Origin: Candidatus Gastranaerophilales bacterium | GTDB taxonomy: Bacteria > Cyanobacteriota > Vampirovibrionia > Gastranaerophilales > Gastranaerophilaceae | Direction of reading: 5' to 3' | Length of the DNA: 36,961 nt | Assembly (NCBI GenBank): GCA_024695865.1 | Contig: JAILHI010000100.1 | Span: forward strand, 1 to 36,961 | In this document: piece after piece, positions 7,991 through 16,962 of the stretch | Layout: each line of letters begins with the position of its first letter | Numbering within the stretch: position 1 is the first letter of the stretch | Position numbers and translations under genes: made by a program | Notes under the pieces: model-generated | What the model was told of the DNA's origin: nothing | What the model saw: the letters and a program-made list of their open reading frames with translations, nothing else | Databases searched by the model: none

Positions 7991-8716
7991 ATGACAGAAC
8001 ACGAAGTAAAACCGCAGGTTAAAATTATTTCAAAACCTCAGAATATTCTGAGAACGGTTTATACTGCCTGCAGAACATGTTATTCGGCCGATTCGCCGAT
8101 TAATATTAACAATTGTGAAAATGCTCAGGACAAAGAAAAAGCCTTAAATCTGATAAAAAAAGTCGTGTCCTCGGGACATTACAGCACTATTGAGCACGTT
8201 CAGATATCTTTTGCCATAAGCGGAATTTCAAGGGCATGCTCACATCAACTTGTAAGACACAGATTAATGTCTTTTTCCCAAAAATCACAGCGTTACGTTA
8301 AAGAAAAAGAGCAGTTTGATTACATTGTTCCGCCGACAATTTTAAAGCAGCCCGAATTATACGAAAAATATCAGCAATTTATGCAGGAAACGACTAAATT
8401 GTATCTTGAAATGACGGAAAACGGTATTCCCGCCGAAGATGCGAGATATCTTCTTCCGAATGCAGCCGCAACATCAATGGTCGCAAGTTTAAACCTCCGT
8501 GAAATGATTCACCTTGCAAATTTAAGATTGTGCACAAGAGCCCAATCCGAAATCAGAACTCTCGTAAAAATGATGTGCGATGAACTTGTCAGCACAGAAC
8601 CGTGGCTAAAAGAGTATCTCTCGCCAAAATGCGAAAAGGCGGGCTTTTGCGACGAAGACAAATCCTGCGGCAGAAAACCCAAAAAAGAGGAATTAATCAA
8701 TGGAAGAAATGATTGA
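7991..8716 (+). CDS. thyX: FAD-dependent thymidylate synthase ThyX
   Basis: A 241-residue ThyX, which methylates dUMP to dTMP using methylenetetrahydrofolate and NADPH with FAD. The diagnostic RHRXXSXXXXSXR motif is [13 protein letters not shown] (89-101); [14 protein letters not shown] and the C-terminal [11 protein letters not shown] region also fit. The start at 7991 is preceded by AAAAGAGG; an upstream ATG at 7949 lies in a hairpin and has no ribosome site. The tail is Cys/Lys-rich ([14 protein letters not shown]). It overlaps prfA by 17 bases. No thyA was seen in the window. Confidence 0.95.
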   Translation: MTEHEVKPQVKIISKPQNILRTVYTACRTCYSADSPININNCENAQDKEKALNLIKKVVSSGHYSTIEHVQISFAISGISRACSHQLVRHRLMSFSQKSQRYVKEKEQFDYIVPPTILKQPELYEKYQQFMQETTKLYLEMTENGIPAEDARYLLPNAAATSMVASLNLREMIHLANLRLCTRAQSEIRTLVKMMCDELVSTEPWLKEYLSPKCEKAGFCDEDKSCGRKPKKEELINGRND

Positions 8717-9785
8717 TAAAATTATAAAAATTGAGGAAAAATATACGGAACTCGGTGAAATTTTAAGCAGACCCGAGGTTATTCAGGATTATAATAAATT
8801 CAGAGATTTATCGAAACAGCGTAAATCAATGGAAGAAACCGTTGAACTCTATCACAAATGGCAGGAAGCGACAAATGCAATAAAAGATGCCAACGAACTT
8901 TTACACGGCGAACAGGACGAGGAAATGAGAGGTTTTCTTAAAGCCGAAATTGCTTCAAACGAAGAAAAAATTGCCGAATATTCCGAAAAAATGAAGGTTT
9001 TGCTTTTGCCCCGTGACCCGATGGATGACAAAGATATCATGCTTGAAATCAGAGGTTCGGCAGGCGGTGATGAAGCCAATATTTTTGCGGGCGACCTTAT
9101 GAGAATGTATATGCGTTATGCCGATAAAATGGGCTGGAAAACCGAAGTTTTGAGTAAAACCGAATCGGAAATGGGCGGTGTTTCGGAAGTCATTATTTCC
9201 GTTAAAGGCGACAGCATTTACAGCCGTTTGAAATACGAATCGGGTGTTCACAGGGTACAGAGAGTTCCCGAAACGGAATCTCAGGGCAGAGTTCATACCT
9301 CAACCGCAACGGTTGCCGTCATGCCCGAAGTTGATGACGTTGAAGTTGAAATCAGACCGGAAGATATTGAAATGTCCACGGCTCGTTCGGGCGGCGCAGG
9401 CGGTCAGAACGTAAACAAGGTTGAAACTGCCGCAAGACTGTTTCACAAACCGACGGGAATTATGATTTTTTGTACGGAAGAACGTTCACAGTTACAGAAC
9501 AAAGAACGTGCAATGCAGATTTTGAAAGCAAAATTGTACGATTTGGAAGTACAAAAGCAAATGAAGGAAATCACCGATTTAAGACGTTCTCAGGTAGGTA
9601 CGGGCGACCGTTCGGAGCGTATCAGAACATATAACTTCCCTCAGGGCAGACTTACAGACCACAGAATTAATCACAACCTCAATGTCTGGACTGTTATTGA
9701 CGGTGATTTGGACGAATTAATTGATTTGCTTATCGAACAAGACCAAAAACTCAAATTAGAAAAACTTGCAGAGATTGAAGGCTGA
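8700..9785 (+). CDS. prfA: Peptide chain release factor 1
   Basis: A 361-residue class I release factor. GGQ (234-236, within [16 protein letters not shown]) is the peptidyl-hydrolysis motif; [19 protein letters not shown] is the domain 2 region characteristic of RF1; [15 protein letters not shown] follows near the C-terminus. RF1 reads UAA and UAG. The ATG at 8700 has AAAGAGGA about eight bases upstream, inside thyX; a second ATG at 8709 is worse placed. The stop overlaps the rsmH start by one base (TGATG), so translation of the two is probably coupled. Confidence 0.97.
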   Translation: MEEMIDKIIKIEEKYTELGEILSRPEVIQDYNKFRDLSKQRKSMEETVELYHKWQEATNAIKDANELLHGEQDEEMRGFLKAEIASNEEKIAEYSEKMKVLLLPRDPMDDKDIMLEIRGSAGGDEANIFAGDLMRMYMRYADKMGWKTEVLSKTESEMGGVSEVIISVKGDSIYSRLKYESGVHRVQRVPETESQGRVHTSTATVAVMPEVDDVEVEIRPEDIEMSTARSGGAGGQNVNKVETAARLFHKPTGIMIFCTEERSQLQNKERAMQILKAKLYDLEVQKQMKEITDLRRSQVGTGDRSERIRTYNFPQGRLTDHRINHNLNVWTVIDGDLDELIDLLIEQDQKLKLEKLAEIEG

Positions 9786-10684
9786 TGGAGCAGTTTAAGC
9801 ACTTTCCCGTTATGGCAAAAGAGGCTGTCGGCATTTTAGAATGTCAAAACGGCAAAATTTACGTTGATGCAACTCTGGGCGGCGGGGGCTATTCTTCGCT
9901 TATTGCAGAAAAAATCAGCCCCGACGGTTTACTTTACTCTTTTGATATCGATGATGATGCAATTTCTGCCGCAAAAGAACACCTGAACAAATATAAAAAC
10001 GTGAAAATTATCAAAAACAGCCACGTTAATATTGCTGAATGTCTGAAAAAAGAGGGGATTGAAAAAATCACGGGCGGTGTGGTTTACGACTTTGGAGCAT
10101 CATATTTTCAACTTACTTCCGCAACAAGAGGCTTTTCGTTTTCAAAAGAAGCCCCTTTGGATATGCGTTTTAACAAAGATGCCGATTTTACGGCTTACGA
10201 TGTTGTAAATAATTACAGCGAAGAAAATCTCGTTAAAATTTTCAGCGAATACGGCGAGGAAAGGTTTTCAAAACGAATTGCAAAAGCGATTGTGCTAAAA
10301 CGCAAACAGAAGAAAATTGAAACGACGACAGAACTTTCGGATTTGATAATTGAAGCAACGCCGAGAATTAAATCGAAACTTCACCCTGCAACAAGAGTTT
10401 TTCAGGCTATCAGAATTGAGGTTAATCAGGAACTTGAAAATATAAAAAATACATTAATTAACATTCTGCCCTTTTTGGAAACAGGTGCTATAATTTCTGC
10501 TGTAACATTTCATTCTGCCGAGGACAGAATTGTGAAAAACTTTTTCAGAGATAATTCACAAAAATTCAACGACAGCAGGCTTGAAATTTTAACGAAAAAA
10601 CCTTTGTACGCAGCAGAGGAAGAAGTAAAACTCAATCCCCCGTCACGTTCCGCAAAACTCCGAGCGGCAAGGGTTATAAAATAA
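9785..10684 (+). CDS. rsmH: 16S rRNA (cytosine-1402 N4)-methyltransferase RsmH
   Basis: A 299-residue MraW/RsmH protein. It starts with FKHFPVMAKEAV, then the SAM-binding loop DATLGGGGYS (28-37), the RGFSFSKEAPLDMRFN segment, HPATRVFQAIRIEVNQELE and a final SRSAKLRAARV. It modifies C1402 in the ribosomal P site. In many genomes it opens the division and cell wall cluster; here it is followed after 11 bases by a small FtsL-like gene but the cluster then stops. The DLGVSS motif of the family reads DFGASY here, a mild divergence. Confidence 0.95.
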   Translation: MEQFKHFPVMAKEAVGILECQNGKIYVDATLGGGGYSSLIAEKISPDGLLYSFDIDDDAISAAKEHLNKYKNVKIIKNSHVNIAECLKKEGIEKITGGVVYDFGASYFQLTSATRGFSFSKEAPLDMRFNKDADFTAYDVVNNYSEENLVKIFSEYGEERFSKRIAKAIVLKRKQKKIETTTELSDLIIEATPRIKSKLHPATRVFQAIRIEVNQELENIKNTLINILPFLETGAIISAVTFHSAEDRIVKNFFRDNSQKFNDSRLEILTKKPLYAAEEEVKLNPPSRSAKLRAARVIK

Positions 10685-10695
10685 GGATTTTAACT

Positions 10696-11067
10696 TTGAC
10701 AGAAGATGAATTTGCAAAACATATTAAGCCGAAGCATACACTTTCAACCTTAAACAAGACGTTGTGCAGACTGCTTATGGCAATAATAGTAATAATGACA
10801 ATCAGTTATTACATAACAACTTTAATGCAGGAATCTCTGACAAAGTTGAGCGGCGAAACAATGAAACTCAACAACGAAAATATTGAACTTCAAAACAAAC
10901 TTGATAATCTTATGTCTTATCATAACGTTGAGGAACTTGTCGGTCGTTCGGGCAAATTAAACCCGGCAAGACACGTTATCGATATTAATGCCGATAAACC
11001 CGTTAATACCAAGAAGAACGTTAAAAAATATAATCCGAATTACTACCGCTGGTCTTTGGGCTTTTAA
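10696..11067 (+). CDS. FtsL/DivIC-like single-pass membrane protein
   Basis: A 123-residue protein with a basic cytoplasmic tail, one membrane helix (about 24-44) and a short coiled coil (about 45-78, with ETMKLNNENIELQNKLDNL) ending in a VGRSGKLNPARHV region. Size, topology and position directly after rsmH match FtsL-type division proteins, whose sequences are poorly conserved; the assignment rests mainly on topology and context. The start is TTG at 10696, with AAGGA nine bases upstream. The next ATG (codon 28) would remove the cytoplasmic tail. It converges on the endonuclease-IV-like gene with no spacer. Confidence 0.65.
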   Translation: MTEDEFAKHIKPKHTLSTLNKTLCRLLMAIIVIMTISYYITTLMQESLTKLSGETMKLNNENIELQNKLDNLMSYHNVEELVGRSGKLNPARHVIDINADKPVNTKKNVKKYNPNYYRWSLGF

Positions 11068-11895
11068 TTACAGGCTTAAATAATACTGTTTTAAAAGTTG
11101 CGCATCATCTTCGATATTCGGGCTTTCGCAAACGACAGCGCCTTTAACGTTAAAGGCTTTAAAGGCTTTTAAAAGGTCTTTGTAATTCATGTCGCTTTCT
11201 TCCAAAATAAGATGTTTCTTTTCGCCCTTTGAAGAATACTCAATCCCTGCAATATGGGCGTGAAAATTTTGCAGAGCAAAGTCGCCGAGAGTATTTCCGA
11301 TTAATTCAAAAATTTTACAAAATTCATCGTAAGTGTTGTATTTTCCTCCCGTTCTTGCGTGAACGTGAGAAAAATCGACACAGGGCAACACATTATCAAA
11401 GAGTTTTGATAATTTCACAATTTCTTCATAAGTACCCCATTGGGTGCCTTTTCCCGTTGTTTCGGGGCGGACAAAAACGTTGTTGTCCTCCTCCTTCAAT
11501 ACGGACATTATGGTTTCAAACTGTTTAACGACTCTGTCAAAAACCACATCTTTATCGTTTCCCATATAAAACGCCGCATGAAACGTTATTGAATATGCGT
11601 TGATTTTCTTTGCCGCTCTTGCGGTTTCCAAAATTCTGTTAACACTTGCCTCGATTTTTTCGGGTTCTTTTGCATTTAGATTAATGTAGTAAGGGCCGTG
11701 ACAGGTTACCGTAAAGCCGTCCGAAACAGCCTGTTTAACTATATTTGTGCCTTCCTCGCTGATTCTTACACCGTGTACAAATTCCGCTTCCAAACCGTCC
11801 AGATTGAGTTTTTTAAGTGTTTCAAAACCCGCTTTATATCCCTGTTTTTCTGCGGAAAGAGGTATTCCTGCCGTTAAAAATTTTAAAGTATCCAT
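11068..11895 (-). CDS. Endonuclease IV-like TIM-barrel protein (AP endonuclease family 2)
   Basis: A 275-residue xylose-isomerase-like barrel. The metal-ligand positions of endonuclease IV appear to be present: H66 (CHGPYYINL), H106 (FHAAFY), E145 (RPETTGKGTQWGTYEE), D174 and H177 (CVDFSHVHARTG), H212 or H214 (FHAHIAG), H228 (KKHLILEESD) and E257 (CESPN). This favours an abasic-site endonuclease, but the motifs deviate from Nfo (for example RPET in place of LENT), so a sugar isomerase cannot be excluded. The ATG at 11895 overlaps the fmt stop by one base (TAATG); longer starts lie within fmt. Members of this divergent group are often annotated as deoxyribonuclease IV. Confidence 0.75.
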   Translation of the reverse strand: MDTLKFLTAGIPLSAEKQGYKAGFETLKKLNLDGLEAEFVHGVRISEEGTNIVKQAVSDGFTVTCHGPYYINLNAKEPEKIEASVNRILETARAAKKINAYSITFHAAFYMGNDKDVVFDRVVKQFETIMSVLKEEDNNVFVRPETTGKGTQWGTYEEIVKLSKLFDNVLPCVDFSHVHARTGGKYNTYDEFCKIFELIGNTLGDFALQNFHAHIAGIEYSSKGEKKHLILEESDMNYKDLLKAFKAFNVKGAVVCESPNIEDDAQLLKQYYLSL

Positions 11896-12836
11896 TATTC
11901 CATTAATTCTCCTGCTTTGCAATGTGAAAGTCTTATAAAATCAGCCGCTGCGCCGATAAAATAAGAGCCTGCCTGTAATATTGTTATGTGAAAAGTTCCT
12001 TTTTTTGTCGCAACGGAAAGGTCAAAATCCGTTGAAATTATTGTTCCCGGGGCAAAGCCCGAGTCATAGTTTTCTACATATCCCATGTGTATTTTAAGAG
12101 CATTTCCCCTGTAAAAAGCAAGTGCGCTTATAAAAGGGTTTAAGGCTCTGACAAATCTTTCTATATCATCAGCCGATTGGTTCCAGTTTATAAAAGTTTC
12201 GGGAGTTCCCGCATTGAGAGCGGGTGCTTTTACAAAATCGCCCGAGGGCTGCTTTGTTCCTTTCGGTTTTCCGTTTTTTTCATAATCCGTAAGCATTTCA
12301 ACGAGCATATCTGCGCCAAGAAAGTTCAGACGGTTAAAGATTGTTCCCATTGTATCGTTGTTATAAATTTCAACCCTCTGCTGTGCAACTATATCCCCCG
12401 TATCAAAATGATTATCCATATAATGCAGGGTTACGCCCGTTTCTTTTTCTTTGTTTAAAATTACATGCTGATAGGGGCTTGCACCTCTGTATTTCGGCAA
12501 AAGTGACGGATGAACATTTATAAATCCGTCTTTTGTAACACTTAAAAACTCGGGCGGAAAAAGTTTTCCGTAAGAACAGACAACCGCCAAATCCAAATCC
12601 AGAGCCTTTAACTTTTCAATAAAATCATCATCCTTCAGCGAATTGTCATAGTTTATTACGGGCAAATCAAGATTATCTGCATAATCGCAAAACAACTTGT
12701 AGGTGCCGTGGTTTTTTGGCGGCGGAACGCAGACAACTATATTCACACCCTCAAGCGCAAGTTTTGTCATGCAAATAAGCGCCATATCGGGCATACCGAC
12801 AAGTAAAATTCTTTTTTTAAACTCCATTTTTTTCAC
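11895..12836 (-). CDS. fmt: Methionyl-tRNA formyltransferase
   Basis: A 313-residue enzyme that formylates initiator Met-tRNA with 10-formyl-THF. Motifs: RILLVGMPDMA at the start of the Rossmann fold, VVCSYGKLFPPEFL, the catalytic NVHPSLLPKYRGASP segment, TGVTLHYMDNHFDTGDIV, and a C-terminal domain opening FINWNQSADDIERFVRALNPF. The start is uncertain: GTG at 12836 has GGGAG nine bases upstream, whereas ATG at 12827 and TTG at 12857 are less well placed. It overlaps the MFS gene by about 20 bases and abuts the nuclease gene, so all three are probably co-transcribed. The enzyme shares its one-carbon donor with the product of purH two genes upstream. Confidence 0.92.
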   Translation of the reverse strand: MKKMEFKKRILLVGMPDMALICMTKLALEGVNIVVCVPPPKNHGTYKLFCDYADNLDLPVINYDNSLKDDDFIEKLKALDLDLAVVCSYGKLFPPEFLSVTKDGFINVHPSLLPKYRGASPYQHVILNKEKETGVTLHYMDNHFDTGDIVAQQRVEIYNNDTMGTIFNRLNFLGADMLVEMLTDYEKNGKPKGTKQPSGDFVKAPALNAGTPETFINWNQSADDIERFVRALNPFISALAFYRGNALKIHMGYVENYDSGFAPGTIISTDFDLSVATKKGTFHITILQAGSYFIGAAADFIRLSHCKAGELME

Positions 12837-14022
12837 AAGAAAATTCTCCCTGTTCAATCGGTTTTAAAGGAATATTTTTTACCCAGTAACAGAAAATCAA
12901 AGGTATGGCAGAAACGAAGGCAAGTGTCGTCAAAATATCCGTTTTTTCCGTAACAAAAGCAATTACGGGAAGCATTACGCCGACTATTCCCCAAGTAAAA
13001 CCGCCTACAAAACCCGAAATAAGACTCTTGTATTCGGGCAAAAGTTTTTGTGACATAACAACGTTAACGGGCTGCGTTATGAAAATCAAAAATCCGAGCA
13101 GGCCGTACATAAATATTGCAAGATACAGATTTACTTTCAAGAGTACAATTGTTGCAAGAGCCGTTATAAACGATGTTACAAACGAAAAGTAAAAGGTATT
13201 TCTGCTGCCGATAAGTTTTTCAATTTTATGAGCCGCCAACATTCCGAGAGTGGAAGTTGCGAGAAAAATACAACTTATAATACCGATTTTAAACGCACTC
13301 AATCCGATATTTTTCCAGTAAAACGGCATAATCAGCGTATAAGACGAAACGATAATCGATTTTACAATAGATGCAAAAACGAGAGTCAGGACAATCTTGT
13401 GGGATAAAATAGCCTTTATTCCCTCTCCGAAATGTATTCTTTTCTTTTCTTCCTTTTGTTCACAGGAAATTTTCGGAACAAAAACAAACATTGAAAAGGC
13501 GGTTATAATACCGAAAATTGACGTTGCGATAAGCATTTGTTCACCAAAAACATCATAAATTTTCGTTGCAACAAGAGCGCCGACACCGTAGGCAACACTT
13601 CCCATACTCAAAAAGAAACCCATGTGAAATCTTTCCTGTTCGGGATTTTTACAAAAAATCGGAACAAAACTTGTTGCCTGCGGATGAAAAAAGCCCACAC
13701 CGATTTCCCCGAGAATAATTGCCGCAGAAAGCGCCGCAAAACTTTGCGCAACACTCATAAGCGGAATAAAAACCGAGGCAATGATTATTCCCCAGAAAAT
13801 GAAAAATCTTTTCTGACAGCGGTCTGCAAAATACCCGAAAACAGGCTGCAAAAGGTAGGAGGAAATGTTTGCCATACTGATAATCAGCATAGCCGCCGCC
13901 ATTTCTATTCCTATTTTTGCGGTTATAAAAGGCAGCATGGGCGCAATAAACCCGGGGTAACAATCAATTACAAAATGGGAAAATTCGAGCCATCTGACCG
14001 CTTTTATGTTTGCCTCTGCCAT
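12817..14022 (-). CDS. MFS transporter, fosmidomycin-resistance (Fsr)-like
   Basis: A 401-residue protein with about 12 predicted membrane helices. The N-terminal HFVIDCYPGFIAPMLPFI, the loop YFADRCQKRFFIFWG (MFS motif A variant) and GEIGVGFFHPQATSFVP resemble the Fsr subfamily, where 'FHP' is conserved. Fsr exports fosmidomycin in Escherichia coli, but wider family members have unknown substrates, so no drug specificity should be read into this. ATAGGACAGAT precedes the ATG, itself overlapping the end region of purH (seven bases between stop and start). Its position between purH and fmt suggests co-transcription rather than a shared pathway. Confidence 0.82.
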   Translation of the reverse strand: MAEANIKAVRWLEFSHFVIDCYPGFIAPMLPFITAKIGIEMAAAMLIISMANISSYLLQPVFGYFADRCQKRFFIFWGIIIASVFIPLMSVAQSFAALSAAIILGEIGVGFFHPQATSFVPIFCKNPEQERFHMGFFLSMGSVAYGVGALVATKIYDVFGEQMLIATSIFGIITAFSMFVFVPKISCEQKEEKKRIHFGEGIKAILSHKIVLTLVFASIVKSIIVSSYTLIMPFYWKNIGLSAFKIGIISCIFLATSTLGMLAAHKIEKLIGSRNTFYFSFVTSFITALATIVLLKVNLYLAIFMYGLLGFLIFITQPVNVVMSQKLLPEYKSLISGFVGGFTWGIVGVMLPVIAFVTEKTDILTTLAFVSAIPLIFCYWVKNIPLKPIEQGEFSCEKNGV

Positions 14023-14029
14023 ATCTGTC

Positions 14030-15424
14030 CTATTTGTTTCTGAACTGTCGTAATCCTGTTGTAATCATTGTAATTCCGTTTTTATCGGCAGCCGCAAAGA
14101 TTTCTTTGTCTCTTTTGCTTCCGCCCGGCTGAATAATTGCCGCAATTCTTGCCTGTGCCGCATCTAAAATGCCGTCCGTTGTTGCAATAAAGCCGTCTGT
14201 TGCGAGAATTGCATCTTTTGAATTTTCACACGCCCTGTCAAGTGCCAAATCTATTGCCTCAATTCTGTTTGCCTGTCCCTGTGCTATGCCGACGGTTTTT
14301 AAATCTTTTACGACTATTGCCGAGTTTGAACGGGCATGTTTGGATATTTTCCACGCAAAAACCATATCCTCAACCATTTCCGTTGTCGGTTTTTTCTTTG
14401 TTGCAACCTTGAACGTGTTTTTCATAAGTTCCGAATTGTCAAAATCCTGAACAAGTATGCCAAACGGTGTCTGCATAATTTCTTTCTGCAAAAACTGTTT
14501 GTAATCTTTGAGCGGTGTATTGATTTTTATGAGTTTAAGATTTTTTTCCTTTAACATTTCAAGGGCTTCTTCATCAAAATCGGGAGCGATAATAACTTCC
14601 ATAAACATTGATGATAAAAGTTTTGCGGTTTTCTTATCGATTATCTTCGTAAAAGCGGCAACACCGCCGAAGGCGCTTACGGGGTCGCAATCAGTTGCTT
14701 TGAGATAAGATTCCTCTAATGAAGAACCGAGCGCCACTGCGCAGGGCATTGCATGACGGGCGATAATTGTTGCGTTTACATCGTAAAATTCAGCCGCAAG
14801 AGCAGTTGCCGCATTGATATCCAAAAAATTGTTGTAGGATAATTGTCTGTTTGCAATTATTTCATAAGAAAGCATGTCGTTTTCAAACAGATTTGCCTGC
14901 TGATGAGGATTTTCCCCGTAGGCAAGAGAATCTGTTTTAACCGAATTTATATTGATAAAGTCATTTTGTCCGCCCGTTATGTTGATAATATCCGAATTAA
15001 TTTGGCAAATTGTGAGCAAAGCCTTTTGTGCAAAGGTTTTTCTCAAATTTTCGTCAACAAAACCGTTTTTCGCATAATTTTCGGTTTCTTCGTATTGAGC
15101 GGAAGATGTAACAACAAGAGTGTTTTCATAATTTTTTGCAGATTTCTGAATTATTGATAAACCTTCCGTATCAAAATGTTCAAGAATTTCTTTTTCATCA
15201 ACGTTTTTGTTGCGGTACTGCCGTAAAGGATAAAAGTTGCAGATAACTATATCAAATACATCTTTTTGCCAATCAAATTTTTTAACATCGGAGCAGTATT
15301 TTTTTATCTGTTCAAAAGATGTTTCCGCTGCAAAAACTTCAAAATCAGATATTTTTTGCAGATTCTTCAGTAAATCTTCAAGATTTTCATAATCATAGAC
15401 GTTTATCAATATTTTTTTAGACAT
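14030..15424 (-). CDS. purH: Divergent PurH-like protein (AICAR transformylase with a degenerate IMP cyclohydrolase domain)
   Basis: A 464-residue protein; normal PurH is about 510-530. The C-terminal two thirds are clearly AICAR-transformylase-like: YGENPHQQANLF, LSYNNFLDINAATAL, DPVSAFGGVAAF, FMEVIIAPDFDEEAL, FAWKISKHARSNSAIVV and IIQPGGSKRDKEIFAAAD. The N-terminal MGS-like domain is cut down: the DGRVKTLHPKIHGG block is absent and NIDIGGP reads HFDTEGL, though NFYPL and KSAKN remain. In the transformylase part the catalytic KH-NPCG segment reads RHAMPCA, and FFPF.D reads FIATTD. GGGGAT precedes the chosen ATG; 30 further upstream codons are open but unsupported. It may be a weakly conserved PurH or a repurposed paralogue. 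Confidence 0.8.
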   Translation of the reverse strand: MSKKILINVYDYENLEDLLKNLQKISDFEVFAAETSFEQIKKYCSDVKKFDWQKDVFDIVICNFYPLRQYRNKNVDEKEILEHFDTEGLSIIQKSAKNYENTLVVTSSAQYEETENYAKNGFVDENLRKTFAQKALLTICQINSDIINITGGQNDFININSVKTDSLAYGENPHQQANLFENDMLSYEIIANRQLSYNNFLDINAATALAAEFYDVNATIIARHAMPCAVALGSSLEESYLKATDCDPVSAFGGVAAFTKIIDKKTAKLLSSMFMEVIIAPDFDEEALEMLKEKNLKLIKINTPLKDYKQFLQKEIMQTPFGILVQDFDNSELMKNTFKVATKKKPTTEMVEDMVFAWKISKHARSNSAIVVKDLKTVGIAQGQANRIEAIDLALDRACENSKDAILATDGFIATTDGILDAAQARIAAIIQPGGSKRDKEIFAAADKNGITMITTGLRQFRNK

Positions 15425-15550
15425 TTTAATATCCCCATTCTTTGAAACAATGATATCACAAAAATACGGTAAAAATAATGCCGCTGCTTTTCTTTTTAAA
15501 ACGTTAATTTTCATTAAAAAAAAATAACGGGCGGGTTTTTATGCTAAAAT

Positions 15551-15556
15551 TATAAT
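15551..15556 (+). promoter_or_regulatory. Putative -10 box for the plsC pair
   Basis: TATAAT lies 16 bases upstream of the first acyltransferase start, with AGAGG between them as the ribosome site. No clear -35 hexamer is visible. The 148-base gap is shared with the divergent purH gene. Confidence 0.5.
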
Positions 15557-15572
15557 CTGGAAAGAGGTAAAA

Positions 15573-16229
15573 ATGTTTGAAAAATATATGGAAAAGAAAT
15601 TCTCTAAAAGAGATGCATCAGACTTTAACCTTGTCAGAACAATTTTTCAGTGGATAATCTGCCACGTTTTTATAGCATCTTATGTTCATTTTTTCTACAA
15701 AGTTGAAGTAATCGGGAGAGAAAAACTTAAAACCGATAAAAAATATTTAATAGCCGCAAACCACATGACAGGCTGGGATCCGTTTGTAATAGCAATGGCG
15801 CTGCATAAGACAATGGCCTTTATGGCAAAAGAAGAACTGTTTGCGACACTCGGAAGCAGATTTATTATGGATTATTGCGGGGCATTTTCCGTAAATCGTC
15901 AAAAATTGGAAGTATCAACCATCAAAACGGCAATAGCCGTCAATAAAACAAAATGGATTTTGGGAATTTTCCCTCAGGGAACAAGAGATAAAAGCGGCAT
16001 GATAAACCACGTTTCAAGAGGCTTTACGGCACTTGCAAAGGCTTCAAAATGTGATATTATGCCTGTTTCAATTGTCGGTATGGAAAAGAAATCAAACTGG
16101 TTCCATCAGGGAAAAATTACCATTAAGGTCGGCGATTTAATCCCCTACGGAGAAACCGAAGAAACAATCCAAAAATGGTGTCAGGCTATATCGGAAATGT
16201 CTGGACTTGAGTATAAACCGGAAAATTAA
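15573..16229 (+). CDS. plsC: PlsC-type 1-acyl-glycerol-3-phosphate acyltransferase, first copy
   Basis: A 218-residue acyltransferase with the HX4D catalytic motif NHMTGWDP (H64, D69), a hydrophobic segment at about 26-42, the AFSVNRQ block, and FPQGTRDK (133-140) as the FPEGTR motif with Glu replaced by Gln. The family transfers an acyl chain to lysophosphatidic acid at the membrane face, making phosphatidic acid. TATAAT and AGAGG precede the start. A close paralogue follows after three bases; whether this one or the next is the main PlsC, or whether one acts on another lysolipid, cannot be told from sequence. Confidence 0.88.
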   Translation: MFEKYMEKKFSKRDASDFNLVRTIFQWIICHVFIASYVHFFYKVEVIGREKLKTDKKYLIAANHMTGWDPFVIAMALHKTMAFMAKEELFATLGSRFIMDYCGAFSVNRQKLEVSTIKTAIAVNKTKWILGIFPQGTRDKSGMINHVSRGFTALAKASKCDIMPVSIVGMEKKSNWFHQGKITIKVGDLIPYGETEETIQKWCQAISEMSGLEYKPEN

Positions 16230-16232
16230 ATT

Positions 16233-16916
16233 ATGTCTGAAAAAAACTTTGCAAGAATGTATGAAAAAGATTTCAATCTGGGTAAATATATTATCCAGTG
16301 GACTTCGACATACTTTTTGATTTATCCCGCAATAAGACTGTTTTATCGGGTTTCGGTTAAGGGCAGAGAAAACATACCGAAGAATCAAAAGTTTATTTTT
16401 GCGCCGAATCATATATCTTTTTTAGACCCGCATACAGTTTTTATTGCGACAAACAGACCTATGGCATATATGGCAAAAACAGAATTGTTTAAAAACAAAT
16501 TTTTGCAGTGGGTTATTCCAAAATTGGGCGGCTTTGCGGTAAACAGGGAAAAACTTGAAGTTGCGACCATAAAAACTGTTCGTGATGTAATGAAAACAAA
16601 GTATTTTAATTTGTGTATCTTTCCTCAGGGCGGTATCTTCAGAAACAAAAAAATCGAAGTAATAAACAGAGGTTTTGCTGTAATTGCAAAGATGTCAAAG
16701 ACGGATATTATTCCGATGGCGATAACGGGTGTTGAAAAATACAACTGGGTTCCCTTTAAGGGTCATTTGAACGTTTCAATAGGTACACCGATTTCTTGGA
16801 AATTATCGGAAACAGAAATTTACGAACAATGGGTTCGGCAGGTTTGTTCAATGGCGGGTTACGAGTACATACCCGATAATCAGGAACAGGAAACAAAAGA
16901 AACCGAAACGGTATAA
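16233..16916 (+). CDS. PlsC-type acyltransferase, second copy
   Basis: A 227-residue paralogue of the preceding gene, with the same layout: an N-terminal FNLGKYIIQW segment, NHISFLDP (H60, D65), FAVNREKLEVATIKTV and FPQGGIFRNK (130-137). The usual FPEGTR motif is altered at both Glu and Thr-Arg (QGGIFR), more than in the first copy, so the acceptor substrate may differ. A three-base gap to the upstream gene shows that the two are co-transcribed; tandem duplication followed by divergence is the simplest origin. The C-terminus is Glu/Thr-rich and specific to this copy. Confidence 0.85.
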   Translation: MSEKNFARMYEKDFNLGKYIIQWTSTYFLIYPAIRLFYRVSVKGRENIPKNQKFIFAPNHISFLDPHTVFIATNRPMAYMAKTELFKNKFLQWVIPKLGGFAVNREKLEVATIKTVRDVMKTKYFNLCIFPQGGIFRNKKIEVINRGFAVIAKMSKTDIIPMAITGVEKYNWVPFKGHLNVSIGTPISWKLSETEIYEQWVRQVCSMAGYEYIPDNQEQETKETETV

Positions 16917-16962
16917 TAGCAAGCGGAGCCTTTTACCGCAGACTTGTTTTTCGTCTGAAAAT

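Noticed and set aside
13649-14043. Frames antisense to the MFS gene (13649-13963 minus in another frame, 13537-14043 plus)
   Set aside because: Shadows of the transporter gene: no ribosome site and no recognisable protein features.
16917-16962. Possible terminator between the convergent plsC and mazG genes (CAGAC...GTCTG)
   Set aside because: Only a five-base stem with a large loop and a weak tail; too poor to call.
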